NCBI GenBank assembly: GCA_003170375.1
Contig: PMZN01000103.1
Coordinates: 1-6,138, forward strand
Origin: Acidimicrobiaceae bacterium
GTDB taxonomy: Bacteria > Actinomycetota > Acidimicrobiia > Acidimicrobiales > Bog-793
Direction: 5' to 3'
DNA length: 6,138 bases
Positions 1-5,897 of the stretch are shown piece after piece. Within the stretch, counting starts at the first letter, position 1. Every line of letters starts with the position of its first letter. A model generated the notes under the pieces. The model was not told the DNA's origin. It saw only the letters and a program-made list of their open reading frames with translations, and ran no database searches. Position numbers and translations under genes: made by a program.

Positions 1-68
1 CATTCCGCCTTGGCCCCTTCGTGGTCAGAACCTCGTCTTGAGAATCCGTTTGGGCGTATTCGACCCAG
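1..68. other. Short gap downstream of the GGDEF-EAL gene
   Basis: No complete gene fits here. On the minus strand a weak stem-loop (arms 51-55 and 63-67, one G-T pair, 7-base loop) follows the stop codon of the GGDEF-EAL gene, but it has no T tract, so it is not called a terminator. Positions 1-3 read CAT, which is an ATG on the minus strand. A purine-rich AAGG lies a few bases upstream of it (around 8-11), so another minus-strand gene may begin exactly at the window edge. Only its first codon would be visible, so this is a guess. Confidence 0.25.
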
Positions 69-3000
69 CTAGCCAGCAACGGGCGAGGTGGCCCGAACGA
101 GGGTGGCCACCAGCGCGTCGAGCTGTTCCCGATCCAGAGGCCGGCCGAGCAGGAACCCCTGGGCAAGGTTGCAGCCGACTTCTCGAACTGCGTCGAGCTG
201 GCTCACCACCTCCACGCCTTCGGCGACGACTTCAAGACCGAGGGTCCGCCCCAGCGAGACGAGGGTTTGCACCACCGACGCGTCCTCGGGTGATTTTGAG
301 ATGGACTCGACGAAAGAGCGGTCGATCTTCAGCACGTCGACCGGGAAGCGCCGGAGGGAGGCGAGCGAGGAGTAGCCGGTGCCGAAGTCGTCGACCGATA
401 GGCGCACACCGAGGCTCTTCAGCTTGGTCATGCGGGCTACCACGGCGTCTGGGTCGTGCATCATCGCCGTCTCGGTGACCTCGAGTACGAGCCGTACGGG
501 GTCGAGGCCGCTCTCGGCGAGCGCACTCGCCACGTCGCTTACGATCCCGCTGGACTCGAGCTGGCGGGCTGAGATGTTGACCGCAACGTCGAGGCAGGCA
601 TCTAGTCGCTGCCAGCCGGCAGCGGCGTGGCAGGCTTCAGAGAGGACGTATCGACCCAGGTCCGCGATGAGGCGTCCGGATTCCTCGGCCAAAGGGATGA
701 ACTCACTCGGTGGGAGCAGACCCCGTTCAGGGTGCTGCCAACGGACGAGCGCCTCCATGCCACAAACGTCGTTGCGCTCCAAGTTGAAGATCGGTTGATA
801 GTGAACGCGCAGCTGGCCTCCGTGGATAGCTGATGCGAGATCCATCTCGAGCTGGAGGCGCGCGTGGGCCGCATGGCGCATGCGAGGCCGGAAACTGACG
901 CAGCAGTTCTTGCCTGAGCTCTTCGCCTTGTACATGGCAACATCTGCCTCCTGGAGGAGGTTCTCGGCGGTGCCCTCAGACGTGGTGGCGATCCCGATGC
1001 TCGCACTGACCAGGTACTCACGGCCACCGAGGTTGAACGGCGAGCGCAACACATCCTGAACCCGTTCGGCTAACAGCCCGGAGGCGTCCGCCAACGCCCC
1101 GTTTTCGACCAGCACGACGAACTCGTCTCCGCCGAGGCGGGCCACGGTGTCGGTGTCGCGGGTCACCCGGCGCAGTCGAGCTGCTACCGCGGCCAGCAGC
1201 TCGTCGCCAGTCGCATGCCCAAAGCCATCGTTCACCTCCTTGAAGTTGTCCAAGTCGATGAAGAGCAGCGAAGCCGAGCCGTGAGTCCTGCGCGCAGTGG
1301 CCAGCATCCGCTCTGCTCTGTCGAGGACCAGGGCGCGGTTCGGAAGCCCCGTGAGAGAGTCGTGAAGTGCCTGGTGACGCAGCTGTTCTTCGAGGTCGCG
1401 GCGGTCGGTGACATCCGTGATCGATCCGACCAGGCGCGTCGCCGGGATCGGTGCGCCGGGGATCGCCAGCGCACGGCAGTGCACCCAGCGGTACGTGCCG
1501 TCGCTGCTCCGCAGGCGGTGCTCGGACTCGAGGGCAGTGGTTTGACCATTTCTGCACGCATAGAGCCCTGTGTCGAGCGCTGCTCGATCTTCGGGATGTA
1601 CGCGCCCGAGCCACTCATCGGGGCTCGTGCCGATCTCGTCGGGTTTGCAACCGACCACGGCCTTCCATCGCTCGGAGAGAACGACGCGACCGTTTCGGAG
1701 ATCCCAATCCCAGAGCCCGTCGTTGGCGGCGCGTGCGGCGAGGGCATAGCGCTCCTCGCTGGAGCGCAGCGAACGGACGGTGCCCTCCTGCTCGAGCGCC
1801 ATGCTGAGCAGTGCTGCGCACTGGAAGTAGAAGTCGTGCCCTGTGTTCACCGTCGTCTCGAGCGGGCCGACAAGGGCCAACAGGCCCCAGTCCTTGGTAG
1901 CGGTTCTGACCGGGAGCACGGTGGTGATCTCCGCGGCGGCCGGCCTGGCGAGGGAGAGGAGCGTGGAAGGCGGGAAGGATTCGACCCCAACGTGGCTTCC
2001 GACTGGGAGGACATCGCTGGCGTTGGACACGAAGGAGCCGGCAAGCTCGATTGTCACTTCCTCGTCAGGGCGGTCGGTGCTCTCCGAAGGCACCTGTCGC
2101 CAGAGCCCGAGGTAGGCGGCTCGCACCCGCGTCTGGCTCAGGAAGGGCAGCCCACCTTGGGCGTTCGCCGGGTTTCGCAAGAGGTCCAGGCTGATGTGGT
2201 ATTCGTCGCCGAGTGAGTGGTAGAGCCGGCGCTGCTGGTGCTCCTGCTCACATGCGTACGCCCGTGACAAGGCGAGCGAGATCTCGCCGATTCGGCGCTC
2301 GAGGTCGCCGCCCTCAGCCCTCCGCGGCGCGGATTGCAAGCCGAAAGCTCGAGCGCACGCGACCGACGCGGGGACGACCTCAAAACGTCCTGTCGAGGAG
2401 CAGAGCTCCTCAGCCACAACGGCGAGCCGCGCAGTCAGCTCCTCGGTCAAGTTTCCCCCCGGCGCCTCGAGGACATCGGCAACGACCTCCGCCGCGTGTG
2501 CAGCTACCTCTCCGGCCTCGTCTTCGCTTGCCCCCTGTTCTCTCAAGAGATCCAGGAACACATGGCGCAGGCCCCCGCGAATGGGCTCGTTCGAGACTGC
2601 CGCCGCCAGGTTGTCCGGTGAGCACCCACAGGACGACCGGACGATGTACCGCGTGGGGACCCGGTAGTGGAGAGCCGGCACCTCCTGGTGGCCCGCGAGC
2701 TCGATGACCAGTTGTGCCGCCTTGGCCCCGATTGCGCTGAAGTCCTGGCGAACGCTCGATAGCGCCGGGGTGGTCAGCGCTCCCGCCTCGGTGTCGTCGA
2801 AACCGACGATCGCCTGGTCGCGGGGAAGTACCAGTCCCGTCGCTTTCAGGACCCTCATAACTCCGATGGCGTTGTAGTCGGTCCCGGCGACGACCGCGGT
2901 CGAGGGAAGCCCCGCCGCCAGCATGGCTTCGCCGGCCTCGGCACCACCGCGCTCGACGTTGTCGGTCGCCTCGAACAGCAGGCGGTCGTCGGGGTCCACA

Positions 3001-3542
3001 CCGTGGCGTGCAAGTGTCTGGCAGTAAGCCTCGTAGCGTTCGCGTATGTCGCTCTGTCTCAGGTTGCCGACAAAGGCGATACGACGATGTCCGTGATCGA
3101 CGAGGTGATCGACGGCTGAGACAACACCGGACCGGTTGTCCGAGGATACGACCGGGCATGTGAGCCCCTCAACCTTGTTGCTCACCAGGATCACGGGAAT
3201 TCCAGTGGCTTGGAGTTCGAAGAGGTACGTGGAGTCGACGGCGTCCACCAGAGCGATCACCCCAGCGAAATGATCCCAGCCTGCCCTGCGCCGAAAGCGC
3301 GATACCGCCCGGTCGACGTCGGCATCGCCCGGATCGAAGGTCTGGATTCCGATAACCGCAGCACCTCTTTGCGCGGCGACCTTGCTGATGCCTACGAGTA
3401 CCCCGCCGAAGAACGACGACGCCAGCTGGGGGGAAAGGACGCCAATGATCAGCCTGTCGTCGTCCGAACGGGGACGCTCTCGGAAGGAGCGCTGCTGCAC
3501 AGTACTTCTATCGACCTTCAAGGCAACCCACTTGAGCTGCAT
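69..3542 (-). CDS. LacI-type sensor / PAS / GGDEF-EAL cyclic-di-GMP turnover protein
   Basis: Predicted cytoplasmic signalling protein that makes and degrades cyclic di-GMP in response to a small ligand; no signal peptide or membrane segment is visible. Numbered from the ATG at 3542 (1157 aa): residues about 31-307 form a Peripla_BP_3 (LacI/PurR-type) ligand domain, starting at LIIGVLSPQL and ending in an SSCGC motif (Cys305, Cys307). Residues 312-445 look helical and 445-585 GAF-like; a PAS domain spans 594-715. The GGDEF domain (724-882) has an intact GGDEF (804-808) and an RxxD inhibitory site (795-798). The EAL domain (894-1147) keeps Glu930, Asn989, Glu1021, Asp1051-Asp1052, Lys1072, Glu1108 and Gln1128, so both activities look possible. 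The LacI-type DNA-binding domain is absent. An in-frame GTG at 3611 would add 23 residues but lies only 23-32 bases from the divergent gene and has no ribosome binding site; GTG 3500 is a third option. The ligand is unknown. Confidence 0.9.
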   Translation of the reverse strand: MQLKWVALKVDRSTVQQRSFRERPRSDDDRLIIGVLSPQLASSFFGGVLVGISKVAAQRGAAVIGIQTFDPGDADVDRAVSRFRRRAGWDHFAGVIALVDAVDSTYLFELQATGIPVILVSNKVEGLTCPVVSSDNRSGVVSAVDHLVDHGHRRIAFVGNLRQSDIRERYEAYCQTLARHGVDPDDRLLFEATDNVERGGAEAGEAMLAAGLPSTAVVAGTDYNAIGVMRVLKATGLVLPRDQAIVGFDDTEAGALTTPALSSVRQDFSAIGAKAAQLVIELAGHQEVPALHYRVPTRYIVRSSCGCSPDNLAAAVSNEPIRGGLRHVFLDLLREQGASEDEAGEVAAHAAEVVADVLEAPGGNLTEELTARLAVVAEELCSSTGRFEVVPASVACARAFGLQSAPRRAEGGDLERRIGEISLALSRAYACEQEHQQRRLYHSLGDEYHISLDLLRNPANAQGGLPFLSQTRVRAAYLGLWRQVPSESTDRPDEEVTIELAGSFVSNASDVLPVGSHVGVESFPPSTLLSLARPAAAEITTVLPVRTATKDWGLLALVGPLETTVNTGHDFYFQCAALLSMALEQEGTVRSLRSSEERYALAARAANDGLWDWDLRNGRVVLSERWKAVVGCKPDEIGTSPDEWLGRVHPEDRAALDTGLYACRNGQTTALESEHRLRSSDGTYRWVHCRALAIPGAPIPATRLVGSITDVTDRRDLEEQLRHQALHDSLTGLPNRALVLDRAERMLATARRTHGSASLLFIDLDNFKEVNDGFGHATGDELLAAVAARLRRVTRDTDTVARLGGDEFVVLVENGALADASGLLAERVQDVLRSPFNLGGREYLVSASIGIATTSEGTAENLLQEADVAMYKAKSSGKNCCVSFRPRMRHAAHARLQLEMDLASAIHGGQLRVHYQPIFNLERNDVCGMEALVRWQHPERGLLPPSEFIPLAEESGRLIADLGRYVLSEACHAAAGWQRLDACLDVAVNISARQLESSGIVSDVASALAESGLDPVRLVLEVTETAMMHDPDAVVARMTKLKSLGVRLSVDDFGTGYSSLASLRRFPVDVLKIDRSFVESISKSPEDASVVQTLVSLGRTLGLEVVAEGVEVVSQLDAVREVGCNLAQGFLLGRPLDREQLDALVATLVRATSPVAG

Positions 3543-3643
3543 GTTTGCAGCAAGCTGCCACCTGCCGTGACGACCGGCCGTGACGACCGGAACGTTGCGG
3601 CCGCGACGCACAGAACGAAACGACAGGAATTAGGTTGGACGAG
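3543..3643. promoter_or_regulatory. Divergent control region between signalling and PAP2 genes
   Basis: About 100 bases separate the preferred starts of the minus-strand GGDEF-EAL gene and the plus-strand PAP2 gene, so promoters for both should lie here. I see no convincing -35/-10 pair on either strand. The region contains a 13-bp tandem repeat. For the PAP2 gene, AGGA (3625-3628) and AGG (3632-3634) are candidate ribosome binding sequences. If the signalling protein instead starts at GTG 3611, most of this stretch would be coding. Confidence 0.4.
3565..3590. repeat. Perfect tandem repeat, 2 x 13 bp
   Basis: The unit CCGTGACGACCGG occurs twice head to tail with no mismatch (3565-3577 and 3578-3590). 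It sits 23 bases upstream of the preferred ATG of the GGDEF-EAL gene and about 54 bases upstream of the PAP2 start. That placement would suit a binding site for a regulator of either divergent gene, but a chance duplication in GC-rich DNA cannot be excluded. Confidence 0.6.
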
Positions 3644-4333
3644 ATGGCCAGTTTCAGCCGGCCGCGTAGAGGGCCGGCCGCGGTCTCCCACGCTTGGACC
3701 GCGATCGAGCTCATGTTCGGCGTCGCCCTCCTCGGTGCCGCGGCACTGGCCGGCTTGCTGCTCGCCAAGAGACCGGGGCCAAATCGCGTGGATGCGGCAG
3801 GCTACTTCTACGTGCCGTCCGATCCGAGCTCCCATCTCGCAAACGAGCTGGTGAAGATCGGCTCACTGCCGGTGCTGCTGGTAGGCATCGGCGTGATCTT
3901 CGCCGTCACGATCTTCCGCGATTGGGTGCGCGCATTCGCATGTGCTGCGGCTCCGATCGTTGCCGTCGAGGTGGTGGAGCACATCGCGAAACCCATGGTC
4001 GGACGAGAGATCGGCGCAGGCAGTTTCACCTATCCATCGGGGACGGTTGCTGCGGTCGCGGCGCTCGCTGCCGCAGTCCTCATCGTCTCTCCACGCCTTC
4101 TTCGTCCACTGAGCGCGCTGGCTGGAGCACTAGTGGTCGCAGGCGTCGGCGTGGCGGTGCTGGTTCTCAGGTGGCACTACCCGACCGACGTGCTCGGCGG
4201 CGTCTGGGTGGGGAGCGGGGCCGTCTTCTTCATCGACGCGCTCGCGCACCTCCCCTGGCTCGTCGTCGCTCGACAACCTTCGTTCGATAGTCGCTTTCGT
4301 GCTCAGGCGACGAGTCCTCCGGTCCAGGTCTAG
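3644..4333 (+). CDS. PAP2-family integral membrane protein, variant active site
   Basis: Membrane protein of the PAP2 (type 2 phosphatidic acid phosphatase) fold, a family that usually removes phosphate from lipid phosphates or undecaprenyl pyrophosphate. From the ATG at 3644 it has 229 residues and about six hydrophobic segments (near 22-41, 75-91, 97-114, 134-149, 156-175 and 183-203). The signatures are partial. KPMVGR (116-121) stands where KxxxxxxRP is expected. YPSGT (130-134) stands for PSGH, so the catalytic His is replaced by Thr134. RWHYPTDVLGG (176-186) keeps the His178 and Asp182 of the third motif but lacks the usual Ser-Arg. The fold is fairly certain; phosphatase activity is doubtful. 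A TTG at 3635 with AGGA six bases upstream is an alternative start adding three residues. The gene is divergent from the GGDEF-EAL gene and converges on the methyltransferase gene. No specific substrate can be inferred. Confidence 0.85.
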   Translation: MASFSRPRRGPAAVSHAWTAIELMFGVALLGAAALAGLLLAKRPGPNRVDAAGYFYVPSDPSSHLANELVKIGSLPVLLVGIGVIFAVTIFRDWVRAFACAAAPIVAVEVVEHIAKPMVGREIGAGSFTYPSGTVAAVAALAAAVLIVSPRLLRPLSALAGALVVAGVGVAVLVLRWHYPTDVLGGVWVGSGAVFFIDALAHLPWLVVARQPSFDSRFRAQATSPPVQV

Positions 4334-4353
4334 GACCCAGACGTGGTAGCACC

Positions 4354-4380
4354 AACGCCGATCGCTGCGACGACGGTGTT
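4354..4380. terminator. Possible stem-loop between convergent genes
   Basis: A 7-bp stem (4354-4360 with 4374-4380, one G-T pair) with a 13-base loop lies in the 52-base gap between the stop codons of the convergent PAP2 and methyltransferase genes. It could act on both strands, but it is short, lacks a T tract and could be chance. Confidence 0.25.
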
Positions 4381-4385
4381 CGGGC

Positions 4386-5153
4386 TCATTTGCGTCGAGC
4401 GCGCCAGACCTCCTCGCACGGCCATCGACTCGCCCATTCGAAGTCGACGAAGGGCAGGTCACTGGTGGCGCCAGCGGGTGGGCGGAGCTCGATGAGGTCC
4501 TCGACCTCAAACGCGCTGGCGCGCAGCAGTCGGATCCAGTCGCCGTGACCAAGGTGGAACTCGACAGTCGGGTCGTCGGGCCACTCGAAGCGGTGCATGC
4601 CGAACTGAGGGCGAAGCAGGCGATCGGTGGCCGCGACGTCATCCTCGTCGGGCGCGCAGAGCATCAACAAGGTGCTGTTGCCGAGGAAGACGAGCTCACC
4701 GCCGGGATGTAGCAGGCGTGCCGCCTCGGGAATCCAGAGATATGGGTCCGCCCAGATGGCAGCGCCGTACTCACTGATCACGAGATCGAAGGACGCGTCC
4801 CGCAGGGGGACCTGCTCGCCGGCAGCGCGCACGAGAGGAAACCACAGCCCGAACTCGTCCTGACACTGTCGCGCGATACGCAATTGCCCTGGCGCGGGAT
4901 CGACACCTACGGGCACCGCGCCTCGGCGTGCGAGCCAGGCTGAGACATACCCTGTGCCGCAACCGAGCTCCAATGTCCTCGCCCCGTCGAGGTGCGACGG
5001 CAGGATCCCGGCGACGCTCTCCGGAATGTCGAAGACGCCCCAGGTCGGCTCCGCTGCCGCCCACTGGCGCCGGGCAAGCTTCGACTGGCCGTCACCGCGG
5101 GCTTCCCAGGCCTCGGCGTTGGCCCGGACGTGGTCTAGCGGTCCGCCCGGCAC
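4386..5153 (-). CDS. Class I SAM-dependent methyltransferase (Methyltransf_11 type)
   Basis: Predicted cytoplasmic enzyme that transfers a methyl group from S-adenosylmethionine; the substrate is not evident. Numbered from the GTG at 5153 (255 aa), motif I is LELGCGTG (61-68), the acidic residue that binds the ribose is Asp85 in VGVD, DASFDLVISEYG (119-130) forms motif II, and LLHPGGELVFLG (147-158) is the post-II strand. The N-terminal DHVRANAEAWEA followed by EPTWGVFDIPES resembles a common actinobacterial methyltransferase group. The frame stays open back to a TTG at 5288, but that part overlaps the flavodoxin gene and reads like out-of-frame sequence (Ala/Arg/Gly-rich). GTG 5153 is the only in-frame common start just before the conserved region, although its ribosome binding site is weak. 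It lies 68 bases downstream of the flavodoxin gene on the same strand, so the two may form an operon. TGA stop at 4388-4386. Confidence 0.85.
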   Translation of the reverse strand: MPGGPLDHVRANAEAWEARGDGQSKLARRQWAAAEPTWGVFDIPESVAGILPSHLDGARTLELGCGTGYVSAWLARRGAVPVGVDPAPGQLRIARQCQDEFGLWFPLVRAAGEQVPLRDASFDLVISEYGAAIWADPYLWIPEAARLLHPGGELVFLGNSTLLMLCAPDEDDVAATDRLLRPQFGMHRFEWPDDPTVEFHLGHGDWIRLLRASAFEVEDLIELRPPAGATSDLPFVDFEWASRWPCEEVWRARRK

Positions 5154-5221
5154 CCGACAGACGCTATCTGCAAGGCGAGGTCGTGTCCGTCCGGCCGTCT
5201 TGTCGTCGCCACGTACAGACT

Positions 5222-5710
5222 TCAGAGCTGGCCGAGCTCCTCGGCTACCGCCAGCGCCCAGGTGTGCACGTGCGCACGGTCGCGCCAATCACCCGCCTTC
5301 GTCTTGGCCATGGCGCTGGCCGGGAAGCCCTTCGCGGTCGATTCGAGACGGCCTCCGAAGGTGACCTCGCCGCGGGCGCCGATCTGCGACATCACCGTTG
5401 CGACGTGCCTGACGGGCGGGATGGCGCCGGCAACGGCGGAGTCGTCGAGCGGGCCGCTGCTCACCAGCCAGACCGGCCGCTCGCGCAACGCCGCGGCGTG
5501 GCGACGGGCGAAGTGCCGGGCATCACGGTGCCAGCGTGTGGCGTACAGAGCCCCGGCGATCACGACAGAGTCGACGCCGTCAAGGCTCCGAACGTCGCGA
5601 GCAGGCTTGACGGCGGTCTTCAGCCCGACCGCTGCGAGCTCGTCGCCGATCATCTCGGCGAGCCCGGCCGTGCCTCCACGCTTGGACCCGTAAGCGATGA
5701 GAACTTGCAC
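5222..5710 (-). CDS. Flavodoxin-domain protein (HemG-like, Flavodoxin_5 family)
   Basis: Small FMN-binding electron-transfer protein of the flavodoxin fold, 162 aa, close in size to flavodoxin-type protoporphyrinogen oxidase HemG. It opens with a beta strand (VLIAYGS) leading into the FMN phosphate-binding loop GSKRGGT (8-14). ALYATRWHRDARHF (54-67) and VSSGPLD (83-89) match the later flavin-contact loops, and DWRDRAHVHTWALAVAEEL (141-159) forms the C-terminal helix, like the DW...WA...A.E end of HemG. The start is GTG 5710, preceded at good spacing by AAGGGGG. In-frame GTG 5782 and ATG 5740 lie upstream but lack a ribosome binding site and fall before the flavodoxin fold. No haem-synthesis gene is nearby, so a role as protoporphyrinogen oxidase is not established; a general redox role is equally possible. 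Probably co-transcribed with the methyltransferase gene downstream. Confidence 0.85.
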   Translation of the reverse strand: MQVLIAYGSKRGGTAGLAEMIGDELAAVGLKTAVKPARDVRSLDGVDSVVIAGALYATRWHRDARHFARRHAAALRERPVWLVSSGPLDDSAVAGAIPPVRHVATVMSQIGARGEVTFGGRLESTAKGFPASAMAKTKAGDWRDRAHVHTWALAVAEELGQL

Positions 5711-5714
5711 AGAA

Positions 5715-5721
5715 CCCCCTT
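5715..5721 (-). promoter_or_regulatory. Ribosome binding site of flavodoxin gene
   Basis: The minus strand reads AAGGGGG, followed by TTCT and then the GTG at 5710. This purine run at suitable spacing decides the start of the flavodoxin gene in favour of GTG 5710 over the two upstream candidates. Confidence 0.65.
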
Positions 5722-5855
5722 CTCGAGCACCCGCGATCATTGAACGACCATCCGGGCCGACCTCTCCAGAGGCGAAGGACACCTTCTTGGTGGCGGGGCC
5801 GTCCTCTCCGACCGACTTGGCGCCTCGAGGACACCGACGTGTCGCTCGGCTGTCG

Positions 5856-5890
5856 CCACCTGACAGTGCTGCCGCATTACTGTCAGGTGG
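5856..5890. repeat. Perfect 12-bp inverted repeat with 11-base spacer
   Basis: CCACCTGACAGT (5856-5867) pairs without mismatch with ACTGTCAGGTGG (5879-5890) across the spacer 5868-5878. The right arm ends in AGGTGG, the Shine-Dalgarno sequence of the gene starting at 5898. In RNA the hairpin would hide that ribosome binding site; in DNA it is a typical size for a dimeric repressor operator. It is not followed by a T tract, so a terminator is unlikely. Confidence 0.8.
5885..5890 (+). promoter_or_regulatory. Ribosome binding site of the 5898 gene
   Basis: AGGTGG lies seven bases before the ATG at 5898, which is near-ideal spacing. It supports the plus-strand reading of this end of the window and is entirely contained in the right arm of the inverted repeat. 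Confidence 0.6.
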
Positions 5891-5897
5891 ACCGAAG

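Larger units (their letters stand above)
5711..5897. promoter_or_regulatory. Divergent intergenic region, flavodoxin / small unknown gene
   Basis: These 187 bases separate two divergent starts and should carry both promoters. I found no clear -35/-10 pair on either strand. The notable element is a perfect 12-bp inverted repeat at the right end. A weaker pair GTCCTC/GAGGAC (5801-5806 and 5827-5832) also exists but is probably chance. No small coding region with a credible start is evident here. Confidence 0.45.

Noticed and set aside
51..67. Stem-loop after the GGDEF-EAL stop codon
   Set aside because: Only five pairs, one of them G-T, with no T tract; too weak to call a terminator.
1018..1747. 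Two further minus-strand frames (1018-1614 and 1232-1747) inside the GGDEF-EAL gene
   Set aside because: They are Arg/Ser/Pro-rich shifted readings of the same conserved domains, not separate genes or frameshift fragments; the main frame is uninterrupted.
1215..2216. Long plus-strand open frame (333 codons) opposite the GGDEF-EAL gene
   Set aside because: It lies wholly antisense to a gene with clear PAS, GGDEF and linker domains. Its protein has no recognisable motif, and long antisense frames are expected in high-GC coding DNA.
4928..5743. Plus-strand frame of 271 codons across the methyltransferase and flavodoxin genes
   Set aside because: It is antisense to two genes with clear family motifs, and its Arg/Gly-rich product has no domain.
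5801..5832. Inverted repeat GTCCTC...GAGGAC
   Set aside because: Six bases per arm with a 20-base spacer is expected by chance in GC-rich DNA.
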